The notes beneath the pieces are model-generated. The model was given only the letters and a program-made list of their open reading frames with translations, was not told the origin of the DNA and ran no database searches. From the NCBI GenBank assembly GCA_037953745.1, contig JBAKBP010007404.1, positions 1 to 64,000 on the forward strand: a stretch of DNA of 64,000 nt. Reading direction: 5' to 3'. The stretch comes from Lithodes maja (taxonomy: Eukaryota; Arthropoda; Malacostraca; Decapoda; Lithodidae). Both the position numbers and the translations under genes were made by a program. Positions 29,783 through 39,953 of the stretch are shown piece after piece (the stretch's first letter is position 1; every line of letters starts with the position of its first letter).

Positions 29783-31372
29783 CTACTGTAGATTCTTTTG
29801 AAAATTTATTTGATTTATTTCTACTATATATGTAAACATCTGTAAAATATCTTCTACTGTTAACCCAACCTCTCGGATAACCTCAATGGTAGAGGAATGA
29901 CCAAAGAGAGATTGGAGGGCGGCACTAGCATACTTGCGGGTGATATGATCCCAACCCATTAGAATGGTAAAAAGTGGAACAATATCTTCAGATTTAACGG
30001 AATAGTTAACCATTGACTCAATAAGGGAGGTGTGTGGTATGGTGGAGGGTGATGGTGGACAAATTTTCATTAAGAGATCAACACAGGAAAATAATTTACG
30101 AGAAACTGTATTCCCCACACGAAATATATTATCATAATTGTTGTAGATGTCGATAATACTCGAGTTGCTATTATTTGTCGGTCTGGGTCTTTTAAGTAGT
30201 ATATCTATATACTCGGATATACCAGTTGGAGCTTTGGCATTCTCAGCAATCTCTCGTGAAATAGTTTTAATCTTTTTAATAAAAATTGTAATTTTATCAT
30301 CGTTGACGTTTGTTTTTTTTCCATTATCAATTTGTGTTGTCTTGACATCTCGCTTAGGTTTCGTCATATTATTTGGAGGCTCCCCACGCATTCTTTTAAT
30401 GCCCCGACCACGTTTAATGGGTATATGTGATTCTTTATTATCTGTATTATTCAGATTATCGGTACATTTTTCAATTATAAAGGAGAGTAAGTCTAACATA
30501 TTCTCCATGGTAAAACCTCCGTTCTCCAAGACAATCAGATTATCTGTTTTTAACTTTAGAATTTTTGCCAATTGAAAAGCGTGCGTAAGAATCACACCTT
30601 CCCAACAGAGCATGCTTGTAAATAGCGGTACAATATTTGCTTCGTTAATATTATAATTTAGACTTTTTTTAATTTTAATTGAAAAATTTACATCTTGTCC
30701 CATTTCTAAATATGCTTGCATAGATTGTAATGTACGCTTGTCCAAATTGGAAGCGTTAATAGCTCGTCCATCCATGGATAAGTGACTATATATAAATACG
30801 TTGAGCCGGCTATCTATATTACCCCCCATGTTATATTTCAGGGTATTCAGATTGGTTATCAGGTTTGGCTTTGATTTCGGAATCGTTTTCTCAATCTCGC
30901 CGTCGGTTCTCACGATATAATCTTGAAATTCCCGTAGAAGGGAACTGGATTCACGAATTGGATTTTTTTGACCACATAATTTTTCAAATATGGGTGAAGC
31001 CAGATGTAAATTTCGAAGATTTTCCAAGCCATTGTTTGAATTTGATATTATGATAAATTCACCCAATAAGTCCACTGTATGTTTTAATAAATTCAATGTC
31101 TTCGTTTTATCTATAACCATTCCGTTAAGATTACGTATATATTCTTCAGATTCAATAACCTTAAAATCATTATGTAAGTCCTTCTTTTGTGTATCGGTGG
31201 TGGTTGGTGTGGTGGTGGTTGGTGTGGTGGTTGGGGTCGCCGTCACTATTATGTTATAAGGTGGTGGTGGTGGTGGTGGTGTAAACTCTAGTGGTGGAGG
31301 TAATAATTGTCTTTCTTTGTCGAGTTCATCGAGTAAATTCGTAAGAAAAATATCGTCATTGTATTCAGTCAT
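29783..31372 (-). CDS. Hypothetical protein with duplicated helical domain, 529 aa
   Basis: The start at 31372 (MTEYNDDIFL) is chosen because the frame extends upstream only through low-complexity sequence. The N-terminus has proline and Thr runs (FTPPPPPPPY, TTTPTTTTPTT). Two related domains follow: one with NIVPLFTSMLCWEGV and ENMLDLLSFIIEK, the other with DIVPLFTILMGWDHI and EDILQMFTYIVE. They are separated by a basic linker (KRGRGIKRMRG, KPKRDVK) that looks like a nuclear localisation signal. Probably a nuclear protein built by internal duplication; function unknown. Confidence 0.65.
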   Translation of the reverse strand: MTEYNDDIFLTNLLDELDKERQLLPPPLEFTPPPPPPPYNIIVTATPTTTPTTTTPTTTDTQKKDLHNDFKVIESEEYIRNLNGMVIDKTKTLNLLKHTVDLLGEFIIISNSNNGLENLRNLHLASPIFEKLCGQKNPIRESSSLLREFQDYIVRTDGEIEKTIPKSKPNLITNLNTLKYNMGGNIDSRLNVFIYSHLSMDGRAINASNLDKRTLQSMQAYLEMGQDVNFSIKIKKSLNYNINEANIVPLFTSMLCWEGVILTHAFQLAKILKLKTDNLIVLENGGFTMENMLDLLSFIIEKCTDNLNNTDNKESHIPIKRGRGIKRMRGEPPNNMTKPKRDVKTTQIDNGKKTNVNDDKITIFIKKIKTISREIAENAKAPTGISEYIDILLKRPRPTNNSNSSIIDIYNNYDNIFRVGNTVSRKLFSCVDLLMKICPPSPSTIPHTSLIESMVNYSVKSEDIVPLFTILMGWDHITRKYASAALQSLFGHSSTIEVIREVGLTVEDILQMFTYIVEINQINFQKNLQ

Positions 31373-31642
31373 TTTTTGTTTTAATATAATAATTAATATA
31401 ATAATTACACTATTTATATACATTTCTAGACATAAAAAACAATTTTTTATAGAAAAGTCTACCGCTCCCCGTGTCACGTCACATATGGGTCGTCCAAGTT
31501 CTCGTCCACGGGTACTACTCATCCCCCAGTCAAATTGGTAAGAGAAAGAGAGACCCGTCGCCTAAATTTTTACCGCCATAGACCTCTCAGCCCGGTGGGT
31601 TTCATGCAAGTTCAAAATTTAGATAAACGATCGAACCAAAAG

Positions 31643-31705
31643 AAAGTCAAGGTGGAAAAGAAATTAGGTTTCTGGTTAAATATAGTTTATTGTAAACAAA
31701 ATTAA
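31643..31705 (-). repeat. Dispersed intergenic repeat, copy 4 (inverted, partial)
   Basis: 'gtcaaggtggaaaagaaatt', then 'ttctggttaaatatagtt' and 'tattgtaaacaaaat'. Nearly the same blocks occur at 20726-20790 and 54308-54355. Confidence 0.6.
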
Positions 31706-31708
31706 CCC

Positions 31709-31957
31709 TCATCCGAATTGTAACATGGAAGCCTCAATATCTCTCATCATATTATTCAATTCTAAAATATTTTTACAGTCTTCACAAGTGTCATTATTAT
31801 ATCTATTATTTTTGTTTTTACAATTATTACATTTAAATATGAATGGCTGCAATTGCAGACTGCTTGTTGGAAAATGTGAAGTATGACATTTTTGTATATA
31901 GAGTAAACCATGTTTTATTATTGCTGTGGCTGTACAATTCACCTCCATACATTTCAA
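31709..31957 (-). CDS. Small zinc-ribbon-like protein, 82 aa
   Basis: ATG at 31957. The C-terminal half has CNNCKNKNN and DTCEDCKN, two CxxC pairs about 13 residues apart, typical of a zinc ribbon. Two further Cys are in the N-terminal half (EVNCT, IQKCH). A nucleic-acid-binding or transcription role is plausible but not shown. Confidence 0.5.
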   Translation of the reverse strand: MKCMEVNCTATAIIKHGLLYIQKCHTSHFPTSSLQLQPFIFKCNNCKNKNNRYNNDTCEDCKNILELNNMMRDIEASMLQFG

Positions 31958-32091
31958 ATAAATTGTATCCTTATATTGACGTCCTTGTTTTTTATACGAA
32001 AATTAATTTGAGCAATAATGTGTATTTCTCTTAATCAAATAACAACAAAAATCCATTTTCCAGAAAGGGCTAGGAGCGACGGCGGCGTGCT

Positions 32092-33301
32092 GTGTGTTGT
32101 CTCCGCTACATACAAGATAGTGTCACAGTCATGCAAGCTTGCCCTTTTATATGGTCGGTCCTGGTTAAGGATTCTCCACATAGACACCTTTATAGTGTTA
32201 TAAATTTAATATATAGTATCATAAGAGTGACACAATGTGTCACATGTTTCACACAGGAAACCCTTAGTCGTAAAGAATATAAAGCCATCATCGCTATCGG
32301 AAATATGGACATCAAAGTGGACCGACAAAGGGGTCAACATCTAGCAAGTCAACTGCGAACACTATTGGCCAAATCGAGTCCCTTGTGGGGTGTGGCCCAT
32401 ATTCCATTGAATAATGCTGGATTTAATATCTCCTTTGAATACGACACTGCAATGACACTGTGTAGACTGTATTTAATATTGCCGGGTGATATATATCAAA
32501 ATGTGTATACTATAAACTATGAACATATAATGAATAAGATATCTGCGATTACAGATGTAAAAATTCACCTAAGTAATAATATGTCTCAGGAATCTAACCA
32601 ACTTTCAGCAAGAGTTTATGAAGAATGCCGTAAAACATGACAGTTTTCAAAATTATTTTGGAAACTCCACCTCCTCCTCCTCGCTTGACCATATTAATGT
32701 GACTGAGGCCATGTTTGAATTAAAGGCTTATGATGCAACAACCATAGAGACCATTTACTGGGCTCCTACATCATTGGAGGAATTTTATGTAGCGGTCCAA
32801 ACATTTGAAATGCAATCGCTAATAAATGCCCTCCAGTCAAAGATGCAGGGTTTCATAGGTGGTCGATTAAAACCTCTGAAATGTAAGGGTATCACGTGCT
32901 GTATCTTGAGTCTCTCTCTCCAAACACAAATGTACATTATCAGAAATAATAATAAATTTATGGAATTATTTAATGAGATAAAGACGGATATAGCATACAC
33001 CATTAATGCCACAACACTGATAAAATTGTTTGGGCGGAATAACAATTATATTGGCATTGGTGTACACGACAGAATTGGGCTGAAATCAAGATGTGAGCGG
33101 ATTCTGGCCACCACCATACCCCATGTGGCTAAAACTTTCAACCCCGAGAACGAATCTCACCTACAGGTATGGAAGATGTTAAATCCGCAAAACCAACCCC
33201 CCCGCAAAATCACATTCGAGAAAGATATACACCTGACCCCTCAGACATTGGGGATCTATTTCCAAAAAACCCACTCGGCACTTTGGGAATTTAAAGGCTG
33301 A
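32092..33301 (+). pseudogene. Hypothetical gene broken by a frameshift
   Basis: The first frame is 32092-32640 (listed start GTG; first ATG at 32131). The second, 32618-33301, reads as coding from about 32565, ahead of its ATG. The overlap and continuity of coding character suggest one gene of about 390 codons with a single shift near 32560-32610. Features: CVTCF near the N-terminus and GITCCILSLSLQTQ in part two. No known family. Two overlapping genes are possible but less likely. Confidence 0.5.
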
Positions 33302-33344
33302 TAAGGGGTCATAAGTATATTGTTTGACCGCCTCGTTACGATCC

Positions 33345-33480
33345 TTTTTTTATTTAGAGTCGTACTTCTCACAGCTCCATATATGTGCCATGTAAATAGG
33401 TATGATTTTGTTTTATAATACATTTTTATTTAACCAGAAAACTAGTTGCGTTTCCTTTCCACCCTAATGACACTCCGCTT
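33345..33480 (+). repeat. Dispersed intergenic repeat, copy 5 (longest)
   Basis: It contains 'tttatttagagtcgtactt', 'tccatatatgtgccatgt', 'tttatttaaccagaaaac', 'tagttgcgtttcctttcc' and 'accctaatgacactcc'. The motif 'atttacccgctaaagggtt' follows at 33556-33574. The remaining 33480-33765 holds no clear gene; a 32-codon basic frame starting near 33614 is too short to support. Confidence 0.65.
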
Positions 33481-33765
33481 TGATGATGAATCCAGGACAC
33501 ATTTCTGGGTAGTATTTCTGGTATAGTCTCTAGAAAGGCTCCACCGGTAAAGTCATTTACCCGCTAAAGGGTTGTTATAGTTGTTTATAAATACCCGAGA
33601 GAGTATAGGTTCCATGTTAACAATACGCCGGGTGAACCGTTCTCGATCTCGGGCATATTGTTCCCAAATACCGACTCTCGCCGCTCGATATGCCAAAATC
33701 CCAGGCCACTAACGGATACACTTTTGTAGCCCCAAACCGAACCTGTTTTTTTAAGTTCTCAGGCA

Positions 33766-33777
33766 TATATATATAAT
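33766..33777 (+). promoter_or_regulatory. TATA box of the GPCR gene
   Basis: TATATATATAAT lies about 26-37 nt ahead of the ATG at 33803, the first codon of the proposed GPCR exon 1. The spacing matches other promoters in the window and supports this start. Confidence 0.45.
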
Positions 33778-33802
33778 ACCACCAACCCCTAAATTCCAGA
33801 GA

Positions 33803-35414
33803 ATGAATCTAAACGGGGTAGAGTTAATGTCTGTGGTCACGTACAGGGTTATAATTCCCTTTCTAATAATATTAGGTGTGCCAGTGAACTCTCTCGGATT
33901 GTATTTAATAACAACTAAACCTCTTAATATGTAAGTATTTTTTATTTATAGATAAATACATTAGTGGATATATATTATGAAGCAAAAACTGAAACTGAAA
34001 CCATTACCCTTTAATAAATTACATCGCCCTAATATGGGTGGAATTAAAAGAGCAATGGCACAAAAAGCCCCGCGCAAAAAAGACCCGCCCAAAAAAGACC
34101 CGCGCCCAAAAAAAAGGAATAAACAACACGCACAGAAAGAAATAGATAAATATATGAGGTCTTATGACCTCCTTATTCCCAAAGCGGCCTTCATACGACT
34201 TGTCCGAGAATATATAAATCAATTTAGTGGTATAATGAGGATAAGAAGAGATGCACTAGAGGCTTTACAAGAAGCTACCGAGGCATATATAGTCGAGTTG
34301 TTTTTTAAATCAAATGTGGGTGCTAATCACGCTAGTAGACTTACTATACAGCAGAAAGACCATAGACTGGTAAAAATCATGACTGAACATATGCATGCAG
34401 GTTTTCCAGCTCCGTATAACAGAAATACTGGGGTGAAAAAAAAACTCCTCCCAGATGGGTCGGGGGGGGAGAGAGTCCATCTGTCTGTCTATTGAGACGT
34501 AGATTTATTACTATTCCAAACTCGTCTCGTATGGCAAGAACACACTCAATCACATGACCACATATATGCAGGTATTGTCTAAACCCCCTTTTCCTTCCTA
34601 CAGAAATCTGCTGGTGTTACTGGTCTGCGACAACATCCTACTGATACTCGGTGTGTTTACATCAATCACGCTCAATGGTTGTGGGCTAACATCCCGCGCA
34701 CAGATAATACTACTAGATAATGTTCCGAATACCTGTTTTTACATTTTCCAGTCGTGTTCGATATATATTATATTGTTAATGTCCATTGATCGCTTCATGG
34801 CGGTCCAAATGCCTATATATATGAATAATAATAAAAACAAAACAAAAACATACTCTTTGCCAATTATATTTATAATAGCGGTATTTGTACACATGTCTGA
34901 CTTCATCAATTATGATATAATTTGTGAAAAGCGATGTGTTTCATGGATGAATATATCTACCACCATAGACACCAAGCTTATCAACACCATGTCCGACACA
35001 GATTGCCAATATCTGCATATCGATTATAGTGACTATAAAAATAGTGGATTCGGATATATTTGGTGGAACATAAGATCTCTATTGGCTATGAGCATTCCGT
35101 TACTTGCGATAATATTTTTCAATGGTGGGCTTATCGTAAACCTCATTATGAGGCCAACCCAACACTATATATATACCATATATGTGTCTGTATATATTGC
35201 AACTAGCTTTGTAATATGTTTCCTCCCAATAACTATACACGTTCTTTTCTTTAACCAAAATATATTATTTTGTAAGGGACCCCCCTCCGATGAAATACTT
35301 CGATTAATTGCCAATACACTTCTCATAATAAACAATATACTACACGGTGTAATAGTAATATATAGCTATACTAGAAATGCTGGTCTCGGCCAACACCGAG
35401 CCAGTGTGCCCTAA
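33803..35414 (+). CDS. Rhodopsin-like (class A) G-protein-coupled receptor, two exons
   Basis: Exon 1 is 33803-33930 (GT donor in ATGTAAGT at 33931). Exon 2 is 34604-35414, after a pyrimidine-rich tract and CAG at 34601-34603. The phases agree and together give about 312 aa. TM1 ends GVPVNSLGLYLIT, with the conserved Asn of class A receptors. Exon 2 supplies TM2-TM7. The TM3 end has IDRF in place of DRY. Cys residues in loop 1 (NGCGL) and loop 2 (CEKRC) can form the usual disulfide. TM7 ends NNILHGVIVIYSYT, so NPxxY is degenerate. Without exon 1 the ORF lacks TM1. It is probably a captured host peptide-type receptor at the cell surface; the ligand cannot be told. The intron carries another gene. 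Confidence 0.8.
33977..34495 (+). CDS. Histone H3-like protein inside the GPCR intron
   Basis: 172 aa. Residues 1-60 form a very basic tail (APRKKDPPKKDPRPKKRNK) that does not follow the canonical H3 tail. Residues 65-140 match the H3 histone fold: LLIPKAAFIRLVRE (alpha-N), then RIRRDALEALQEATEAYIVELF (alpha-2), then ASRLTIQQKDHRLVKIM (loop 2 and alpha-3). These correspond to the H3 patterns RLVRE, ALQEA-EAYLV-LF and H-A-RVTI-PKD. A 30-aa C-terminal extension is absent from cellular H3. It lies wholly within the proposed intron on the same strand, with an ATG at 33977 (34034 possible). A viral nucleosome-like or host-chromatin-modifying role is inference. Confidence 0.85.
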   Translation: MKQKLKLKPLPFNKLHRPNMGGIKRAMAQKAPRKKDPPKKDPRPKKRNKQHAQKEIDKYMRSYDLLIPKAAFIRLVREYINQFSGIMRIRRDALEALQEATEAYIVELFFKSNVGANHASRLTIQQKDHRLVKIMTEHMHAGFPAPYNRNTGVKKKLLPDGSGGERVHLSVY

Positions 35415-36269
35415 AACATAAATTGCCTTCCCAATTTGTGGATATTAGGATAAATGGTACAGTTATTATCCAATGGGTCAAAAAATTTACTATATTCTCT
35501 ATTGGTTTGACATATCCGTTTTCTGAAATTAATATTTTGTATTAAATAACTAAGTTCCTCTTGAGCCAGATTTATATTTGTTTTATAATTGATGGGTATA
35601 AAATTGGAAAATAGTGCCTTAATAAACACTCTCTGTGTCTCAATTTTATTGGTATGATTTACCTCTCTATCACAATAAAAAGGTTGATAATTATTTTGCG
35701 CATCGAGAAAATTACAAATGAGATTGTATATATTGGTTATGGTAGAAATATTACCCAATTTTGCAATCTTAGCTTTGGAGGCGGGCCGTATGTACATCAT
35801 TATGGCTAGTCCGAAATTACGAGGAGTTTTTTGGTGTAGGTGTGTACACTGCTCTAAATTTTGATATAATCTCATGGCATTATCCATGTCTTCTTGCGAA
35901 AACCCCACATGGGATTTTGAACTGTGAATGATAAAAAAAGGGGAATTCACTTTTTTTAAATGTTGCGTCAAGGTGGGATCATCTAATTGTAAAATAAATT
36001 GAATAAAAGTGAAAATCTCCTACCGAGTATTCATTTAATTTTAACAGAGCGGCCATTATACACATATCGAGTTGTTTATTGGGAATTCGAATCCGGCGCC
36101 TCGTGGTCGTTATTGTATTTGTAATTTTCTTTATAAATATATCTAAAGCCTCTTTAATTACGTTCCATTTCCTCCCCTCATCTTCAATTTTGACATTTTT
36201 TATTATATGTAAACATTTAATTATTAGTGTATTAACAAACCCCAGTGAATTCGTTTGTTTGGATATCAT
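35411..36269 (-). pseudogene. Hypothetical gene with a frameshift
   Basis: 36269-35979 (96 codons, ATG at 36269) and 35971-35411 (186 codons, non-ATG start) abut. The second frame stays open upstream past its listed start, across a T-rich stretch near 35990-36010, so a one-base shift there probably split one gene of about 285 codons. The stop overlaps the convergent GPCR end by a few bases. No recognised domain. Confidence 0.5.
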
Positions 36270-36287
36270 AATTTGTTTATGTTGATT

Positions 36288-36539
36288 TCAAGTATTCTTA
36301 TATTTCTTTAGCAAGTCTGATATCGGCTTATTGTATTTCATCAAAATATCCCTATCGTTTGGATCTATATTAACTTGAAATTCTGAAAATGGTGGGGTCT
36401 GTTTGAGGGTATCCCTAAATTCAAAATCACCGTCTTGTTCATCATCAGAGATATTATTAACATTATCGACAATAATTTCGCCTAATTCATCTATAATTGT
36501 AGATCCAGCTAAATTAATGAACCTGGTATTTTTTTCCAT
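36288..36539 (-). CDS. Small acidic protein, 83 aa
   Basis: ATG at 36539; acidic middle (NISDDEQDGDFEF), ending LLKKYKNT. It shares its frame with the next ORF downstream (36269), separated by TGA at 36288-36290 and 6 codons. It could therefore be a separate gene or the N-terminal part of the broken gene at 35411-36269. It is divergent from the 942-aa gene. Not recognised. Confidence 0.45.
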   Translation of the reverse strand: MEKNTRFINLAGSTIIDELGEIIVDNVNNISDDEQDGDFEFRDTLKQTPPFSEFQVNIDPNDRDILMKYNKPISDLLKKYKNT

Positions 36540-36597
36540 TCCGAAATTGTATATAGTCAGTAAAAATACAATTTACATTTGTTAGTGAAGCATTATT

Positions 36598-39426
36598 ATG
36601 GAAAAGATATTGGGAGAGGCATACAAATATCACTCGCAAGGAACCACCACCAATCATATAGAAACATCCGTCCAATTATCCCCCAAGGAAAATGATTTTC
36701 CATTATTCTATAATCTCACCTATTGTATAGATTTTGTGCGAAAACATCAATTCGATATTCTCCATAGGGCCGCCAATATATTCTCAAAGCCCTCCAATTA
36801 CAAGCGAAAATATGGGACTTATTGTCCATCGACCGGAGAACACGTCTATGTCAAAAAAAGGGACACACGATTGGATAAGGATAGAGATAATAAGAGTTAC
36901 GACAAAAATATTATTCAGGCCGTAGATGATCGAGAAATTACCTCTGAAAAAAGTCCGCTCTTTACCATTATAGGGGCAGATATAAGGGAAGTCTTAAAGG
37001 ATAATCCCTACCAAAAGTTAACCTTCACTAGTCGAGCGTACATGGCCGATAGGACCATTCAATTCAATCTCGATTTTGACCCATCCGACCCCCAACTATA
37101 TATTCCAATCACATTTCATCACTTGGTGGCCATTTGCCGACATGTCATGGTGGAGGCACCCGCATATACCAAACCATCGGGTTCGGTAGTAGACGAGACT
37201 ATAGAGGCAGAGCTCAAGAAGTGGATACTCTCGCGGAACCGGACGTTGAAATATTCAACATTAAAAGTTGAAATGGATATAATGAAGAAATATATATATT
37301 TTTCAATGGTTTTCTTTTTGATAAATGACATTAACAAAAAAAAAAACACATTTGTATCACCACTGGTGTCTTCCTATTTCAATATAAACATTTTTTTTTT
37401 TTGCCGCGGACCACAGCTCGCCTATAGCACCTTTGTGTCACAATTGCAGTGCATCAAAAATGTAATTTCCAAGGGGGATGTCAAACTCATGAGGGACACG
37501 TATTTTATAGAAAGATGGTATATTAACGAATATAATATGTGTACCCGTTTATTAAAAAAGGACAGACCCTTTGGCAGCGCCAAGAAAAGGGCGGTGGGTA
37601 TTTGGACATTGGTAAGCACATTGAAATACGTCTACAATAATATAAAATACTATCAACACCAACCAGAATATAAAAAGGAACTTAAAAAGTGGTGCATGTA
37701 TACACTATATTTATTCCTGGGTTTGGTGTTTTTTTGCCGATGGTCAGATATGAAACAACTAACCCTGGGAAATATTTTGGATATTTGCCTGGGTAAACCC
37801 TTTCTCCTAGACAGCAAATGTCGAGCCGAGAAATTAGTCGGAGAAAATGGAAAGTTGATTTATGACCACTATAAAATCAGAATGCCCCACCTCATGGGAC
37901 TTCCTACCTGTCTGATACATTCCCTGGGACTATGCACATATAAGAGCACTCTACTTAATAGAATGGAGGAAAAGGATTGTATAGGGACCATCCTCCGAGT
38001 CGACAAACACGGTGACGACCCCGCGGCCAAAATTCAAGAGGTGAAAGAATACAATCGCAAATTAAACATTATGATGGGTATCGATTTGGGTCTTCCACCC
38101 CCACCCCCCAATATTATAGCCCCCGATATATTTATTCCCAACATAGCCAGAGTTATTAATGATTATTACAATTACGATCTTATACTTGACATACGAGAAA
38201 CCCTGTTGGGATCCAACCGTCGAAGAAGGCGACCCGGTGTGACAGCGTCACACGTGACAAATACCGAAAATGGCATATTCACCACACCACTGACATCAAC
38301 ATCTACGACAAGCCCCCCTTCCACCTTTGTGTGCGAGATATGGAAAGAATCTAAATATAACGATCTTTTTATTTTGGTAGAAGATGGCAAACGAATAGTC
38401 AATATTGGTGATATGGCGCTCATGACAATTCACATTTTAAAGCAAGATTGTGGGCTCGATTTGGCCGATGTGCCTTTTCCCAAAACCATCACACAATTGA
38501 AACCCCTAATAGAGAATATCATTTTGTGTGATTTTGTCAATTATGGTATCGATACATATAAATCGCCACCCACCGATACAACCCAAACAAATAGATATCT
38601 TCACAAGAAAACCTTTTTAAGTAAAACGCTGGAAGATAGAATCAATATAGCCAAGACACATTTACACCCCAATGCTCACACACTCACCCACCTAGCCCGC
38701 GTGACAGGTTTTTCCTACATGGTATCGACACTGTTAGACGTGGCTGCAACCTACACCCACTCCAAACAGGTCAATGCCACCAGTATGGTTATAGATGGCT
38801 TTAAAAGACTAGGCGGTATCCATTTGAACCATACCAATATAGAATCTACCCTATGTTATTATAATAGGAATTGTAGACTCTTGAATCAACCCCGCTTTGG
38901 GGCAACCCTCCAATTATTCACCAATCTCAGACCCCAAAATGCAAAAAATGAAATAGACAAGTGTATTTGGGAAATTTATTCAACACAAAAGGATAACAAA
39001 ATCTCCGATAGTAGTCAATTATATCTAAACAAACAATTTTGGGCCGTAAGACTCATTAATGAAGTGGAATACCCATTCGATAAGGAACATATATGGGGGA
39101 AAGAAAACAAAATAGTGGACCAAATATTAGATGAAAATGAGAGACTTAGGAAATGTTGTCGTTCTCGTGTTGTTCAGGTTGGTTTCTGGGAAATGGGTTT
39201 TTCGACAAAATGTATTTTATCTACCGATAAATATTTTGTCCCACTATTTTCTAGCATCAGAAAACCCAACCCACACCAAATGAGCGATGCCATTAGAGCC
39301 CAACAGATAGTTAGCGTACTGGGTATCGACAGTTTAGAGGCGGCCAAAACATATATTGATGGACATATAGTGATTAAAACCCCTTATCCCACCGTCCATC
39401 CGCGCAACCTCAAGACTACTACATAA
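36598..39426 (+). CDS. Large hypothetical protein, 942 aa
   Basis: Complete ORF with an ATG at 36598 and no break over 2.8 kb. Visible features: KKR-rich N-terminal third, a hydrophobic stretch FLGLVFFCRWSDMKQLTLGNI (R381) reminiscent of the box I region of tyrosine recombinases, a proline run (LPPPPPN, about 498), a basic NRRRRRPG segment near 540, and HLAR (698-701). The recombinase idea is weak, because no nucleophilic Tyr lies at the expected place after HLAR. Its size, composition and intact frame suggest a conserved core viral gene, but I cannot name it. Confidence 0.75.
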   Translation: MEKILGEAYKYHSQGTTTNHIETSVQLSPKENDFPLFYNLTYCIDFVRKHQFDILHRAANIFSKPSNYKRKYGTYCPSTGEHVYVKKRDTRLDKDRDNKSYDKNIIQAVDDREITSEKSPLFTIIGADIREVLKDNPYQKLTFTSRAYMADRTIQFNLDFDPSDPQLYIPITFHHLVAICRHVMVEAPAYTKPSGSVVDETIEAELKKWILSRNRTLKYSTLKVEMDIMKKYIYFSMVFFLINDINKKKNTFVSPLVSSYFNINIFFFCRGPQLAYSTFVSQLQCIKNVISKGDVKLMRDTYFIERWYINEYNMCTRLLKKDRPFGSAKKRAVGIWTLVSTLKYVYNNIKYYQHQPEYKKELKKWCMYTLYLFLGLVFFCRWSDMKQLTLGNILDICLGKPFLLDSKCRAEKLVGENGKLIYDHYKIRMPHLMGLPTCLIHSLGLCTYKSTLLNRMEEKDCIGTILRVDKHGDDPAAKIQEVKEYNRKLNIMMGIDLGLPPPPPNIIAPDIFIPNIARVINDYYNYDLILDIRETLLGSNRRRRRPGVTASHVTNTENGIFTTPLTSTSTTSPPSTFVCEIWKESKYNDLFILVEDGKRIVNIGDMALMTIHILKQDCGLDLADVPFPKTITQLKPLIENIILCDFVNYGIDTYKSPPTDTTQTNRYLHKKTFLSKTLEDRINIAKTHLHPNAHTLTHLARVTGFSYMVSTLLDVAATYTHSKQVNATSMVIDGFKRLGGIHLNHTNIESTLCYYNRNCRLLNQPRFGATLQLFTNLRPQNAKNEIDKCIWEIYSTQKDNKISDSSQLYLNKQFWAVRLINEVEYPFDKEHIWGKENKIVDQILDENERLRKCCRSRVVQVGFWEMGFSTKCILSTDKYFVPLFSSIRKPNPHQMSDAIRAQQIVSVLGIDSLEAAKTYIDGHIVIKTPYPTVHPRNLKTTT

Positions 39427-39650
39427 TTTACTTTGTAATATTAGAGTGTCTGTTTATCCTAAACTCCTTGCCGGTAAAACTTAGGTGTTGTAATTCGGGT
39501 CTCTCTCAGCCAAGCCCACCTTCTCTTGCTTACTGTTTAGTTCTTATTCACGTCTATAAGCCGCTCTTTATGTCACCGACACGCATACACATGCGCATAT
39601 ATATACATATGAACATATATTCAAATATACACACAAACACAAATCATATT

Positions 39651-39908
39651 TTAAAAATTCAAGGTGAAGGATGATCCCGTTCCTCCACGCAACCTGAGGA
39701 CCAAGTGAAGGGTCGCTTCTTTTTGCACATTATAATCTCCGAGTGTCCGTTTATCATCCAACTGCTTTCCGGCGAAAATTAGGCGTTGCTGGTCAGGAGG
39801 GATACCTTCCTTATCAAAAATTTTACTTTTGACGGTTTCTATGGTGTCACAGTTTTCAACCTCCAATGTAATGGTCTTTCCCATCAATGTCTTGACAAAA
39901 ATCTGCAT
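39651..39908 (-). CDS. Viral ubiquitin with short C-terminal extension
   Basis: Starts MQIFVKTLMGKTITLEVE at the ATG at 39908. A TATAAAAG 38 nt upstream (39946-39953) decides this start over a longer open frame to 39968. One ubiquitin unit ends LRLRGG, followed by nine residues (TGSSFTLNF) that a deubiquitinase would have to remove. Lysines matching K11, K48 and K63 are kept. It has about a dozen differences from host ubiquitin, clustered at residues 18-32 and 49-57. Viral ubiquitins are known in baculoviruses; they can modify host or virion proteins. Confidence 0.93.
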   Translation of the reverse strand: MQIFVKTLMGKTITLEVENCDTIETVKSKIFDKEGIPPDQQRLIFAGKQLDDKRTLGDYNVQKEATLHLVLRLRGGTGSSFTLNF

Positions 39909-39945
39909 CGTGGTTAATGTGGTTAAACTTAGTTTAAGTCGGGTT

Positions 39946-39953
39946 CTTTTATA
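39946..39953 (-). promoter_or_regulatory. TATA box of the ubiquitin gene
   Basis: TATAAAAG on the minus strand, 38 nt upstream of the MQIF start codon. Its position inside the longer open frame argues against an N-terminal leader. Confidence 0.6.

Noticed and set aside
33614..33715. 32-codon basic frame (MLTIRRVNRSRSR) as a protamine-like gene
   Set aside because: Too short, no promoter evidence and no repeat of the composition beyond 15 residues.
36598..39426. Tyrosine recombinase/VLF-1 identity for the 942-aa protein
   Set aside because: R381 in a box I-like context and HLAR at 698-701 are suggestive, but no Tyr lies where the nucleophile should be and the spacing is poor. Left as an unknown gene.
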